DNA of 64,000 nt from AC-38 sp033856025. Its GTDB lineage: Bacteria > Actinomycetota > Thermoleophilia > Solirubrobacterales > Solirubrobacteraceae. The stretch lies in NCBI GenBank assembly GCA_033856025.1, contig JAWVFQ010000001.1, positions 62,001 through 126,000 on the forward strand, in the 5' to 3' direction. A program made the translations under genes and the position numbers. This document shows, in pieces, positions 1 to 9,084 of this stretch (positions are counted from its first letter, which is position 1; each line of letters opens with the position of its first letter). Under the pieces are notes generated by a model. It had not been told where the DNA came from and did not search any database. It saw only the letters and a list, made by a program, of their open reading frames with translations.

Positions 1-2
1 TC

Positions 3-542
3 GCGCGGCTGGACGAGGCCGTCGCGCGCGGGATGAAGGTGGTGATCGTGGGCGGCGCGCCCTACGCCGACGAGTACATCCGCAGCGTCATGCGCCGCGC
101 CGATCCGCGCGTGATCTTCCCGGGCTACGTGTTCGGGCGCGGCTACTGGGAGCTCCAGCGCCACGCCTACCTCTTCTGCGCGCCGACCGAGGTGGGCGGC
201 ACCCACCCGGTCATCCTGGAGGCGCTGGCCGCGGGCAACTGCGTGCTGGTCAACGACCACGCGCCCAACGCCGAGACGGTGGGCGACGCCGGCTTCTACT
301 TCTCCGGCCGCGAGGGAGTGCCCTCGCTGGCCGCCCAGCTCGAGCGGCTGCTCGGCGACCCGGAGCTCGTGGCGTCCTACCGCGAGCGCGCCCGCGAGCG
401 GGCCAAGCGCTACTCCTGGGACGCCGTGGCCGACCAGTACGAGCAGCTGCTGCTCGAGGTTCGCGCGCGCGGCGGTCCGGGCTCGCTCCCGCCGGACCTG
501 GTGGACGCCGATCCGGCGCCGACCACGCCGATCGCGGCCTGA
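3..542 (+). CDS. Glycosyltransferase, C-terminal part (truncated by the window edge)
   Basis: The reading frame is open from the left edge and ends at 542, so only the C-terminal ~179 residues are present. The visible part is a GT-B nucleotide-sugar-binding lobe: a VVIVGGAP strand, a FPGYV segment, then a CAPTEVGGTHPVILEALAAG loop in which Glu residues contact the donor in GT4-type enzymes. The layout (a Tyr-Trp-Glu segment before the donor loop, then NAETVGDAGFYF) resembles the C-terminal half of rhamnosyltransferases of the DUF1972/RgpA type. It should transfer a sugar to the growing surface glycan on the cytoplasmic side of the membrane. The tail after about residue 150 is low-complexity Pro/Ala. 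It converges on the glycosidase gene at 556. Donor and acceptor cannot be read from the sequence. Confidence 0.8.
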   Translation, partial: ARLDEAVARGMKVVIVGGAPYADEYIRSVMRRADPRVIFPGYVFGRGYWELQRHAYLFCAPTEVGGTHPVILEALAAGNCVLVNDHAPNAETVGDAGFYFSGREGVPSLAAQLERLLGDPELVASYRERARERAKRYSWDAVADQYEQLLLEVRARGGPGSLPPDLVDADPAPTTPIAA

Positions 543-555
543 CGGCCGCGGCCGC

Positions 556-2205
556 CTAGCCGATCGTCACGGGCGCCGGCCGCGAGACCAGGCCGTTCCA
601 GCGCAGGCGCACGACGCCGCTGCGGGAGAACCGCACGCGCGTGTCCACGTAGTTGCGCAGGCTGCGCGTGGTCACGCGCTTGACCGTCCGCCAGTCCGCG
701 CCGCGGGCGAAGGACTTGAACTGCACCTCCACCGTCTGCTGGCTGGCGTTGGGCGCGGGCCGCGCGGCACCCCACACGCGGAACGTCGCCGGGCGGCGCC
801 GGCGCGCGGCCGGGATGAAGATCGGCATCCGGTAGGCGTCGAAGGCCTGCTTGACGTCGCCGCCGCGCTCCATCAGCCCCGTCTGGAACGAGCTCCAGTA
901 CTGGAAGGAGTTGGACGGGTACTGCGTGTAGGGCGGCGCGTCGACGAGCAGGAACTGGTGGGCCGAGCGCACGCGCCCGTTGACGTAGCCCATGTACTCC
1001 GCCTGGTTGATGTAGGTGGCCTGGAGGTACTGCGGGAAGCCGAACGGGTCGGGCGGCCGGCTCTGGTAGCCGAACTCGGTGTTGTAGATCGCCAGGCGGT
1101 TGCGCTGGCGGTACACCGCGGCGACCCGGTTCAGCGAGGAGGTGAGGCGGCCCAGGTCGGCCATGCCCACGTCGTCGGCGTTCGCGGCCCGGATCGCCGG
1201 CGGCGTGAGCAGGGAGTAGGGATGGTGCGCGTAGCCCGAGGACTGGAACAGCACGGGATGGCGCTGCGGGAAGTCCGAGACCTGGTTGACGGTGGGACAG
1301 CCCAGCGCCTCGGCGGTCGCGCCGCGCAGCGGCCGGAAGCGCGTGTCCACGCAGTACAGCGCGCGCAGGAAGCGCAGTGGGCGCATGTTCGCCTCGGCGT
1401 CGCGCTCGCCGCCGCCCTTGGGGGCGGTCTCGCCGACCAGGATCGTGTCGCCGCCGTGCCCGGTCTTGACCAGCGAGTCGAACGCGGCGTCGGCCAGGTT
1501 GCGGTACATGCGCGGCGACGCCTCCTGGCGGTCCACGTACTGCGGCGAGAGGAACACGCGCTGGTTGGGCTCGTTGAACAGCGACCAGTACGAGACGCGC
1601 GGCAGCGTGGCCTCCGCCTGCTCGGGCGCGGCCGGCGACGGCGTCAGCTGCGGGCCGAACTGCACGTCGATCGGCAGGGGGTTCGGGTTGGGCGGCGGCG
1701 GCGGGGGTGGGTTCTGGTTGCCGGGCGGCGGGGTGTACGTGCCGCTGTAGCGCGTGGCCACCGCCCACGCGAACAGGCCGAAGTCGCCGGCCGACGGGTT
1801 CACGATCCCGCCCTTGCCGCCGGACGCCCAGTCGGGCGCGGGTCCGCCGATGTTGAAGTTGATCTGGATCCCGCGGTCGTAGGCCAGGCGGACGAGGTCG
1901 TCGTAGCGCTTCCAGTTCTGCCGCGGGTAGGCGGCCGGGTCGGCCTGGCCGCCGCCGGAGAACTGCGGGCGGGTGTTCGAGTCGCCGCTCGGCGCCACCA
2001 GGCGCCAGGACACCGACACGCGGACGCGGTCCACGCCGAGCGCCTGGAGGGTGTCCAGCGTCTTGCCCACCACCGTGCGCGAGGGGTAGAGCAGCTCGGC
2101 GTCGTCCTGGAACATCGCCTCCTGGCCCGTGGACCCGAGCGCGGGGACGGCGGCGACGAGGGCCGCGAGCAGCGCGGCCGCCGGGATGCAGAGGCGGCGG
2201 ATCAC
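556..2205 (-). CDS. Secreted clan GH-A glycoside hydrolase
   Basis: 549 aa. A signal peptide (MIRRLCIPAAALLAALVAAVPALG) is followed by a TIM-barrel glycosidase. E212 in LFNEPNQ is the predicted acid/base and E376 in YNTEFGYQ the predicted nucleophile, the arrangement of clan GH-A enzymes such as families 5 and 39. A Pro/Asn-rich insert lies at about residues 158-180, and a C-terminal beta-rich segment (about 440-549) ends in an RLRWNG strand. The GTG start at 2205 overlaps the stop of the upstream Wzy-like gene (GTGA), so the two are probably translationally coupled, which suggests processing or turnover of the glycan made here. It is a distant relative of the two 552-aa glycosidases at 59971 and 61704. 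Substrate unknown. Confidence 0.75.
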   Translation of the reverse strand: MIRRLCIPAAALLAALVAAVPALGSTGQEAMFQDDAELLYPSRTVVGKTLDTLQALGVDRVRVSVSWRLVAPSGDSNTRPQFSGGGQADPAAYPRQNWKRYDDLVRLAYDRGIQINFNIGGPAPDWASGGKGGIVNPSAGDFGLFAWAVATRYSGTYTPPPGNQNPPPPPPPNPNPLPIDVQFGPQLTPSPAAPEQAEATLPRVSYWSLFNEPNQRVFLSPQYVDRQEASPRMYRNLADAAFDSLVKTGHGGDTILVGETAPKGGGERDAEANMRPLRFLRALYCVDTRFRPLRGATAEALGCPTVNQVSDFPQRHPVLFQSSGYAHHPYSLLTPPAIRAANADDVGMADLGRLTSSLNRVAAVYRQRNRLAIYNTEFGYQSRPPDPFGFPQYLQATYINQAEYMGYVNGRVRSAHQFLLVDAPPYTQYPSNSFQYWSSFQTGLMERGGDVKQAFDAYRMPIFIPAARRRRPATFRVWGAARPAPNASQQTVEVQFKSFARGADWRTVKRVTTRSLRNYVDTRVRFSRSGVVRLRWNGLVSRPAPVTIG

Positions 2206-4514
2206 TTCGCCAGCTTCGACAGCCGGTCGAGCACGGAGTTGCGCTTGGCGGGCCCTCCGGGCTTCACCGGGCGCCGCGGCAGGCGCCGGTAGGCGTCCAG
2301 GAACAGCCCCTGCGCCGCGGGCGACTTGGGGTCGAGGAACAGCGCCGCGCGCGCGGACTGGAAGGCGACGGTGGGCTGGTTGAGGACGTTGAGCTGGTAG
2401 GTCGCCAGCTGGGTCCAGCTATCCGGGTTGGCCGGCTGCAGGCGCACCGCCTGCTCGAGCGAGCGCTGCGCGGCGTCCTTCTGACCCGCGGCGTCCTGGA
2501 CGGTCGAGAGGTCGAACAGCGGCCGCAGGCCCAGGGGGTTGCGCTGGTGCGCCGCGCCGGCCTGCACGAGCGCGTCGTTGGGACGGCCCTCGGCCAGCGC
2601 CGCCAGCGCGGCGTCGCCCGCGCGCTCGGCGCGCAGCGGCTGCCAGATCGCCCAGGCGCCGGCCAGTCCGATCGCGGCCACCAGCGCGGCCGTGGCCACG
2701 CGGGCCTCCACCGGACGCGCGCGCGGCGGACCCGGCACGCCGAGCGGCCCGCGTCCCGCCACGTAGCCGGCGCAGGCCATGGCCACCACGCCGACCGCCG
2801 GCACGAGGTAGGTCCAGTCGATCATGGAGTGCGCCGCGAAGGTCACGACGATGGCCAGCAGGGTGAGGATGGCCACCCGGTCGCCGTTCACCGGGCGCCG
2901 GGGCGCGGCGCGGTCCACCAGCCGAGTGACGGCGCGCGGCAGCCCGGCCACGCCGGCGGGAATCCGCGTCAGCCGCCGGCCCAGCGCCCGCGCGCCGGCG
3001 GGCAGCCGGCGCGGGTCCAGCGTCGGCGTGCGGCGCGAGCCCAGCGTGCGCGCCGCGGCGAACCACAGCCCCAGGACGAACAGCAGCGACAGGACCAGGC
3101 CCACCGCCCCGAGGTCGGCGGCCGTCTGGGGGATGTAGCCGTGCGCGTGCTGGACCTCCAGCGGGTCCTGGCGATAGCGCTTGCGGGCCACCGCATAGCC
3201 GCCCGCCCCCGTGCCCAGGACGGGGTGCGCCTCGAAGACCCGGCGCGCCTCGTGCCAGTAGGAGCCGCGGCGCGTGCCGATGGACTTCAGGCGCTCGGGG
3301 CCGTACGTGGTGCCGGTGGCGCTGTGGGAGAAGAAGTTGTCCCAGGCCCGGTGGGCGCGCGCGCTCGGCCCGCCCCCGGTGATGGACAGCGCGATCACGC
3401 CGGCCAGCAGGGCGCCCGCCCCGCCCGCCGCCAGCGCCAGGCCGGCCTGCCCGCGGCGGCGCTCGGACAGCGGCCGGCGGTCGGCGTAGCGGTTGACGGC
3501 CAGTCCGATCAGGAACACCACCACGCCCATCAGCAGGCAGAACATCGCCAGGTCGCTGCCCGTGTCCACGCGTTGGGCCAGCGGCGCGCGGTCCTTGGAC
3601 AGCGCGTCCTGGCCGAACGCCCACACCGAGATGGCCAGGGCGCCCGCGCCGCCGACGGCGCCGACCAGCGCGCCGCGCAGGCGCAGCGGTACGAAGGCGA
3701 ACCAGAAGGCCAGCCCGACGACGAGCGCGATGAGCGCGCCGCGGGAGTAGGACAGCGCGACCACGACGCCGGCCAGGGCGAGCAGCGGGTAACCGAGCGC
3801 GCGCAGCGCGGGGGGCCCCTCGCGCCACGCGCCCAGCCACAGCGCGCCCGGCAGGGCGAAGGCGGCCAGCAGGCCCAGGGCGTTCCAGTAGTCCAGCGGG
3901 TCGCGCATCCGGGCCAGCGACTCCGTGGAGTTGAAGGTCACGGGGTACGCCTTCAGGACCAGGGCGATCCCGCAGATGGCCGACGCGCCGCCCAGCACCC
4001 CGGCCACCATCGCGCCGGCGCGGCGCGGCCACAGCCGGGCGATCCCCACTCCTCCGGCGAACACGGCCAGATACGCGATGGCGCGGTTGGCGTCGGCCCA
4101 GGCGCGGTCGGGCGAGATGGCCCACACGACGGACACGGCCGTCCAGGCGGTCAGCGCGGCCAGCGCCAGCAGCGCCGGGTTGCCCCAGCGCCGCGCCGGC
4201 GTGGGCGCGACCAGGACGCCCGCCGCGGCCAGCGCGGAGCCGGCCAGGGTGAGGACGACCTCGACCAGCGTCGTCGCGCCGAGCGACACGCCGCCCTTGG
4301 CCACCAGCGCGGCCAGGACGATGGCGGCGCCGAGGCCGATGGCCAGCTTGGCCGCCGTGCCCGGGCGCGAGTGGCCCGGGTCCGACGCGGTGGGCGCCGG
4401 GCCCGCGGCCACCGGGGCCGGCCTCTCGGTCGCGTCGCCGGGGGACGCCGACCGGCCGTCGGCGCCCGTCGGGTCGGCTACCGGCGGCGGCTCAAGCCCG
4501 GTGGGGGAAGACAC
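2202..4514 (-). CDS. O-antigen ligase/polymerase (Wzy/WaaL-like) with C-terminal TPR region
   Basis: 770 aa. After a Pro/Ala-rich cytoplasmic N-terminus (about 1-55) come roughly a dozen hydrophobic segments. A large periplasmic-type loop contains the family signature around HPVLGTGAGGYAV and an upstream SATGTTYGPERLKSIG segment. This is the layout of Wzy_C-family proteins that polymerise or ligate undecaprenyl-linked glycans at the outer face of the membrane. The last ~140 residues (from about AALAALAEGRPNDALVQAG) form TPR-like helical pairs, a common fusion in this family. The start at 4514 lies inside the end of the upstream 200-aa gene (23-nt overlap) and the stop overlaps the glycosidase start. 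Polymerase and ligase cannot be told apart from sequence alone. Confidence 0.8.
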   Translation of the reverse strand: MSSPTGLEPPPVADPTGADGRSASPGDATERPAPVAAGPAPTASDPGHSRPGTAAKLAIGLGAAIVLAALVAKGGVSLGATTLVEVVLTLAGSALAAAGVLVAPTPARRWGNPALLALAALTAWTAVSVVWAISPDRAWADANRAIAYLAVFAGGVGIARLWPRRAGAMVAGVLGGASAICGIALVLKAYPVTFNSTESLARMRDPLDYWNALGLLAAFALPGALWLGAWREGPPALRALGYPLLALAGVVVALSYSRGALIALVVGLAFWFAFVPLRLRGALVGAVGGAGALAISVWAFGQDALSKDRAPLAQRVDTGSDLAMFCLLMGVVVFLIGLAVNRYADRRPLSERRRGQAGLALAAGGAGALLAGVIALSITGGGPSARAHRAWDNFFSHSATGTTYGPERLKSIGTRRGSYWHEARRVFEAHPVLGTGAGGYAVARKRYRQDPLEVQHAHGYIPQTAADLGAVGLVLSLLFVLGLWFAAARTLGSRRTPTLDPRRLPAGARALGRRLTRIPAGVAGLPRAVTRLVDRAAPRRPVNGDRVAILTLLAIVVTFAAHSMIDWTYLVPAVGVVAMACAGYVAGRGPLGVPGPPRARPVEARVATAALVAAIGLAGAWAIWQPLRAERAGDAALAALAEGRPNDALVQAGAAHQRNPLGLRPLFDLSTVQDAAGQKDAAQRSLEQAVRLQPANPDSWTQLATYQLNVLNQPTVAFQSARAALFLDPKSPAAQGLFLDAYRRLPRRPVKPGGPAKRNSVLDRLSKLAK

Positions 4515-5094
4515 GGTCGAAGACGCGGAGGACGGGCCCGGGAGCGCGCCAGCCGCGCCCGCGCGCTCCGGTCAGCGTGGTGGCCAGGGCGCCGAGCCCG
4601 AACAGGATCAGGACCACGAGCAGCGGGCCGGGCAGCGCGTGGCGCAGGGCGGCCTCGGTCACGCCGCTGCCGCCGGGCGTGATCGGCTCGCCGGCGATCG
4701 CCACCGGCGCGCCGGCGGCCGCGCCGTTGAGCGCGTTCGTCTCGCCCGGCGTGGTGGGGGCGTTGTTGGCGGGCGGCGGGGTGGTGCCGTCGAAGCCGGT
4801 GACCGGCGGTCCGCCGGTGCCGCCGCCCCCGGGCAGGCTGGGCGTGCCGCCGCCGCCGCTCGAGCGCTGGCGGGCGTCGCGGCTCTGGGCCGACTGGATG
4901 ATCCGGCGGCACTCGGTGTACTCGTCGACGTCGCTGGGCAGGCTCTTCAGGGCGCCGGTGTAATCGCTCTGCGAGTGGGTGCTGTCGATCTTCCCGTTGT
5001 CGGTGCAGTCGCGGATCACGTCGCGCGAGGTCGCGGACGCGCCGGCGGGTGCCAGCAGGCAGAGGAGGACGGTGAAGAGGAGGGCCCGGCGCAT
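4492..5094 (-). CDS. Small exported protein with C-terminal membrane anchor, unknown function
   Basis: 200 aa, starting at ATG 5094 (MRRALLFTVLLCLLAPAGASA, a clear signal peptide). The mature N-terminus is a short folded-looking region with two Cys (DCTDNGKIDS and YTECRRIIQSA). A long Gly/Pro/Thr linker with GGGG and TTPPPANN runs follows, then one membrane helix (GPLLVVLILFGLGALATTL) with a basic cytoplasmic tail. The topology is therefore outside-facing head, flexible stalk, single-pass anchor. It overlaps the Wzy-like gene by 23 nt and sits 50 nt downstream of a glycosyltransferase in the same operon, so an accessory role at the membrane assembly site is plausible. I recognise no domain. 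Confidence 0.75.
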   Translation of the reverse strand: MRRALLFTVLLCLLAPAGASATSRDVIRDCTDNGKIDSTHSQSDYTGALKSLPSDVDEYTECRRIIQSAQSRDARQRSSGGGGTPSLPGGGGTGGPPVTGFDGTTPPPANNAPTTPGETNALNGAAAGAPVAIAGEPITPGGSGVTEAALRHALPGPLLVVLILFGLGALATTLTGARGRGWRAPGPVLRVFDRVFPHRA

Positions 5095-5144
5095 GTGACG
5101 GAGCGGGGAGCGACTTCCCCGGACGGTGCGAGCGGTCAACGGTA

Positions 5145-6230
5145 TCAATGCGACTCCTCCGCCGAGCCGCCGGCGGCGGCGTCGTGGCCGGCGTCGCGCA
5201 GCGCCCCGGCCATCCCCTCCGCCCAGGCGGCGTGTGTGTACGGCGCGACGTCCTCGCGGGCCGCGGCGCCCAGGCGGGCGCGCAGCGCGGGGTCGTCGCG
5301 CAGCCGCACCAGCGCTCCGGCCAGCGCCGCCTCGTCGCCGGCCGGGACCACGAGCCCGTTGCGCCCGTCGCGGACCAGGCCGCCGGCGGCGGCCCCCACG
5401 GCGTCGGTGGCGATGACGGGGAGTCCCTGGTGCATGGCTTCGTTGACCACCATCCCCCACGGCTCGCGGAACGTGCGCGTGGGAATCGAAGGTACGACCA
5501 GAACGTCCGACCCCGCGTAGAAGTTGCGCACCTCCGTCGGCGGGCGATCGCCCTCGTAGAGGGTCCCGGGGGCCGCGGCCCGTGCTCGCTGCGGACCGCG
5601 GCCCACCAGGACCAGCGCGGTATCCGACGCTTCGGGGCCTGTCATCCGCCAGGCGCGGAGAAGCGTTCCCACGCCCTTTTCCCGCTCCAGGCGACCGACA
5701 AACAGGGCCTGGAATCCAGCGCGCCGGTCGGGAGCCTCCGCCGGCGCCGTCCAGAAGGCGCGATCCACCGCCTGGGGCGCATCGCGCACGCGCCGGGCGC
5801 CGCGGGCGCGGACGTAGGCGCTGACGTGCGGTCCGTAGGTGGCGACCGCGTCGGCGTGCCCGTAGACCCAGCGCACCAGGGGGTATCCGGTTAGGCCGGC
5901 CGGGCCCGCGGGCTGGGCCCACAGCGTCGCCCACAGCACGAACGGCACGCGGGCGCGGCGGGCGCCCAGGTACGCGGCGGGTAGGGCGGTGCGGCCCACG
6001 GTGCCGGCGATCACCGCGCCGTAGCGCCCGCTCGCCGCCAGGCGCCCCGCCTCGCCCGGGGTCACGTGGCGGGCGGGGAACGGGAGGTCGGCCGGCTCGT
6101 GGCCCACGCCGCCGTGGCGGACCCGTCCGCCGAACAGCGCGAACTCCACGTCGAGACGCTCGGCCAGCGCCGCGAAGGCGCCGACGCGGTGGGGCGGGGC
6201 GTAGTTGGTGACGAACAGGACGGGGGTCAT
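5145..6230 (-). CDS. Glycosyltransferase family 4
   Basis: 361 aa. The start is ATG 6230, which overlaps the upstream stop (ATGA). The protein begins MTPVLFVTNYAPPHRVGAF, a typical GT-B first strand. The C-terminal donor domain has the FVGRLEREKGVGTLLRAW strand-helix, a DVLVVPSIPTRTFREPWGMVVNEAMHQGLPVIATDAVG segment (read in two parts) with the EPWG...NEA glutamates of GT4 enzymes, and a final GRNGLVVPAGDEAAL motif. It should use a nucleotide sugar in the cytoplasm. It is third in a minus-strand run of co-oriented genes starting at 9063. Specificity is not readable. Confidence 0.85.
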   Translation of the reverse strand: MTPVLFVTNYAPPHRVGAFAALAERLDVEFALFGGRVRHGGVGHEPADLPFPARHVTPGEAGRLAASGRYGAVIAGTVGRTALPAAYLGARRARVPFVLWATLWAQPAGPAGLTGYPLVRWVYGHADAVATYGPHVSAYVRARGARRVRDAPQAVDRAFWTAPAEAPDRRAGFQALFVGRLEREKGVGTLLRAWRMTGPEASDTALVLVGRGPQRARAAAPGTLYEGDRPPTEVRNFYAGSDVLVVPSIPTRTFREPWGMVVNEAMHQGLPVIATDAVGAAAGGLVRDGRNGLVVPAGDEAALAGALVRLRDDPALRARLGAAAREDVAPYTHAAWAEGMAGALRDAGHDAAAGGSAEESH

Positions 6231-7414
6231 CGCCCCAAGGCGGCCTCGTAGGCCGCCACGGTCTCGCGTCCGCAGAGCTCCCAGGTGAAATGCTCCTCGA
6301 CGGTCGCGCGGGAGGCGGCGCCGAGCTCGCGGGCCCAGGCCGCGTCGGTGAGCAGCCGGTCGATCTCCGCGGCCAGCGCCTCCACGTCGCCGGGCGGGAC
6401 GAGCCTGATCCCGTCTCCGGCGGCGGCGATCTCCTGCGGCCCCCCCTCGCCGCGCGCGCCGATGGCGGGCACGCCGCCGGCCATCGCCTCGACGTAGGCG
6501 ACGCCGAACGCCTCGTCCACGCTGGGCAGGACGAAGGCGTCGGCCTCCCACGCCGCCCGGCGGGCGTCGGCGGGGGCCAGCTGGCCGCGCAGCTCCACGC
6601 GCTCCGCCACGCCGAGCGAGGCGGCGAGCCCGCGCAGCGGCTCGCGCTGCGGGCCGTCGCCGACCACGACGTAGCGCAGGTCGGGATGGCGGTCGCGCAG
6701 CGTCCACAGCGCCCGCACGACGTCGGCGTGGCGCTTGCGCGCGACCAGGTGGGCCACGGTCACCAGCGTGGGCGGTCGCTCGGCGCGCGGTCCGCCGGCC
6801 AGTCGGTCGGCTCCCGGCAGGTCCGTGCCGAGGTGCACCACGCGCGTATCTCTCGCACCGTGCTCGCGGGCCAGGGCGGCGGTTTGCGCGCTGTTGGCCA
6901 GCACCAGGCGGGAGTGGGCCAGCGCGCCCTCGACGGCGCGCCGGGCGCGCGGGCCGCGGTGGACCGTGGACAGCACGTCGCCGCCGTGCACGGACACGAC
7001 GAGCGGCGCCCGCGGCAGCGCGCGGCGCACCGCGTCGCCGGCCGGGGCGGCGTAGTGGGCGTGGACGAGGTCGAAGGGGAACTCGGCGCGCAGCGCGCGC
7101 AGCTCGCGGCGCAGCCCCGGCGCCGCCCAGGCGCCCCAGGACCCGTAGGCGCGTCCGCGGGGCGGCGAGAGGTAGCGCACGTAGCGCACCTCGATGCCGT
7201 CGAGCTCCGCGCGCGCGGGCTGGCGCAGCGGCGCCAGCGCCGCCGCGGCGTCGCGCGCGCGCAGCGCCGCGGCCGGGGGGACCGGCCGGTGGAGCACCAC
7301 GACCCGGACGTCGGGGCCCGCGTCGCGCGCGGCCAGCGCCTGGCGGTGCGCCCACACGCCGAGCACCGGGTCCTGCGCCCGCGGGTAGTACTCGGCGACG
7401 ACCGCGACCCTCAC
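6227..7414 (-). CDS. Glycosyltransferase family 4
   Basis: 395 aa. GTG 7414 is chosen because it gives a standard N-terminus (MRVAVVAEYYPRAQDPVLG) and forms a GTGA overlap with the stop of the upstream gene. N-domain: DLVHAHYAAPAGDAV and VVSVHGGDV (acceptor-side loops). C-domain: LVTVAHLVARKRHADVVRAL, YVVVGDGPQREPL and VLPSVDEAFGVAYVEAMAGGVPAIG, where E..FG..YVEA is the GT4 EX7E motif. A full-length retaining GT-B enzyme. It ends overlapping the next glycosyltransferase (ATGA), so both probably act in successive steps on the same glycan. Confidence 0.87.
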   Translation of the reverse strand: MRVAVVAEYYPRAQDPVLGVWAHRQALAARDAGPDVRVVVLHRPVPPAAALRARDAAAALAPLRQPARAELDGIEVRYVRYLSPPRGRAYGSWGAWAAPGLRRELRALRAEFPFDLVHAHYAAPAGDAVRRALPRAPLVVSVHGGDVLSTVHRGPRARRAVEGALAHSRLVLANSAQTAALAREHGARDTRVVHLGTDLPGADRLAGGPRAERPPTLVTVAHLVARKRHADVVRALWTLRDRHPDLRYVVVGDGPQREPLRGLAASLGVAERVELRGQLAPADARRAAWEADAFVLPSVDEAFGVAYVEAMAGGVPAIGARGEGGPQEIAAAGDGIRLVPPGDVEALAAEIDRLLTDAAWARELGAASRATVEEHFTWELCGRETVAAYEAALGR

Positions 7415-9063
7415 CACGTGCGGTGGGCGACCAGGGTCCGGTTCGCCTCCTGCATGGGGAGGTAGGGGCGGCCGGCCAGGAACGCCTGCGCCTCGGCGGT
7501 GGCCCGCGCGCGGTCGTACGTCGCGGCGATGCGCGACTGGACGTGGGCGATCGGGGTCGCGTCCACCACGCCGATGGGCCAGCCGTGCTCGCGCGCCACC
7601 GCGGCCCAGTGGACGTCCAGGCCCCACCCCATCCCGGCCTCGGGGAAGGGCAGCAGCGCCGCGAAGGTGTCGGAGTGGAAGGCGGTGACGGGGCCGATCT
7701 CCACGAACCCGGTCTCGCGCACCACGCCGCCGCGGCGCCGCCGCGTGACGTCCCAGGCGGCGTTCGAGCGGCGCCGGTGGGCGGGCTGCGCCAGGCGCAG
7801 GCCGAAGCGCTCGGCGCAGAAGACGAACGTGTCCAGGAAGCCGGCGGGCAGCGCGACGTCGTCGTCCACCGCGATCAGCCAGTCGTATCCGGCCGGCGGG
7901 TGCTCGGCCAGCAGCGCGTTGAGGTTCTGGAACTTGGTCCGTCCCCCCGTGCCCGGCGCGATGGCGAAGTCGACCTCGTGGCGCGAGCGCGCCAGCTCGG
8001 CGCGCGCCGCGTCCATCAGCCCGGCGCGCTCGGGGCGGTCCACGCCCACCACCAGGACGCGGCGACGCGGCGGGGCGGCTCGGGCGGCTCGGGCCAGGCG
8101 CCGGCGGCGTCGCGTCAGCGCGTCGTCGAGATCGGCGAGCGCGTCATGGGCCGTCGCCACGACGGCGCGGCGCCCCTCGACGTTGCCGCTGCGGCCGGAG
8201 AGGTAGTCCGGGCCGCGCACCGGGCCGGGGTCGGCCAGCTCCTCCAGGCGCCCGATGGAGTGAGCGGCCATGACGATGCCGTTGCCGCAGCGCCGGCGCG
8301 CGACGTGCCACAGGCAGCCCGCCAGCACGCGCAGCTCGCGGGCCAGGCTGGGCGGGGAGCCGCGGCGCGCGTCGTAGCGCCGGCCGCTGCGCCCGCGCGC
8401 CCGCGCCGTGCCGACCAGAGCGCGCAGCGTGGTCTCGGGCCGCGCGCGGCGGTGGTCGAGCCCGGCCGCCGCGACGTAGCGCACGCGCCCGTCGGCGGCG
8501 CGCACGCGCGCCTGCCACTCCTCCTCGTCGCCGTAGAGCTCCAGGCCGGCGTCGAAGGGCCCGGCGCGCTCGATCGCGCGGCGCCGCACCGCCAGGTTCG
8601 CCCCCCACAGGACGTCCACGTCCACGTCGCGCGGGCCGTGGTCCTGCGCGGTGATGGGCGGGGACTCCCGGCCGCACATCGGCACCCGGCAGCCCTCCAG
8701 CCGGGCGCGGATCGGTCCGCCCAGGACGTCGGCACCGCGGTCCGCCTCCGCGGCCTCGATCAGGGCGCGCAGCCAGCCGGGAGGCGCCTCGACGTCGTCG
8801 TCCACGAACGCGACGAGGTCGGCGGAGGTGTGCTCCAGCGCCGTGTTGCGCGCCGCGTTGAGCCCGCGGCGCATCCCGTGGGCCACCCACTCGGCGCCGT
8901 GGCGCTCGGCCACGCGGCGCGTGGACCGCGGATCGGCGCTGCCGTCGTCGACCACGAGCAGGCCGGCGCGCTGCGCGCGCGCCTGGGGGGCGACGGAGGC
9001 GAGCGCGACCTCGAGGTAGTCCGCGCGGTCGCGCGTGGGGACGACGACGGAGACGGACGGCAT
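7411..9063 (-). CDS. Two-domain GT-A glycosyltransferase (GT2 plus a second GT-A-like domain)
   Basis: 550 aa from ATG 9063. Domain 1 (about 1-250) is family GT2: VSVVVPTRDRADYLEVALA, VVDDGSADP, FVDDDVEAP (DXD-type metal site) and an LELYGDEEEWQ catalytic-base region. Domain 2 (about 335-550) starts with a new beta strand, RRRVLVVGVDRPERAG, and has its own acidic motif WLIAVDDDVALPAGFLD plus MGWGLDVHWAAVAREHGWPIG; it resembles a separate nucleotide-sugar transferase fold. A basic linker (LTRRRRRLARAARAAPPRRR) joins them. Such a protein could add two sugars in a row. First gene of the minus-strand operon running to 556; divergent from the gene at 9085. Confidence 0.8.
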   Translation of the reverse strand: MPSVSVVVPTRDRADYLEVALASVAPQARAQRAGLLVVDDGSADPRSTRRVAERHGAEWVAHGMRRGLNAARNTALEHTSADLVAFVDDDVEAPPGWLRALIEAAEADRGADVLGGPIRARLEGCRVPMCGRESPPITAQDHGPRDVDVDVLWGANLAVRRRAIERAGPFDAGLELYGDEEEWQARVRAADGRVRYVAAAGLDHRRARPETTLRALVGTARARGRSGRRYDARRGSPPSLARELRVLAGCLWHVARRRCGNGIVMAAHSIGRLEELADPGPVRGPDYLSGRSGNVEGRRAVVATAHDALADLDDALTRRRRRLARAARAAPPRRRVLVVGVDRPERAGLMDAARAELARSRHEVDFAIAPGTGGRTKFQNLNALLAEHPPAGYDWLIAVDDDVALPAGFLDTFVFCAERFGLRLAQPAHRRRSNAAWDVTRRRRGGVVRETGFVEIGPVTAFHSDTFAALLPFPEAGMGWGLDVHWAAVAREHGWPIGVVDATPIAHVQSRIAATYDRARATAEAQAFLAGRPYLPMQEANRTLVAHRTW

Positions 9064-9069
9064 CGCCGG

Positions 9070-9075
9070 TAGTGT
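9070..9075 (+). promoter_or_regulatory. -10 hexamer TAGTGT for the glycosyltransferase at 9085
   Basis: TAGTGT fits the TANNNT -10 pattern and lies 9 nt before the TTG start, implying an almost leaderless mRNA. It sits in the 21-bp gap to the divergent gene. No convincing -35 seen. Confidence 0.4.
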
Positions 9076-9084
9076 CGCGGACTG

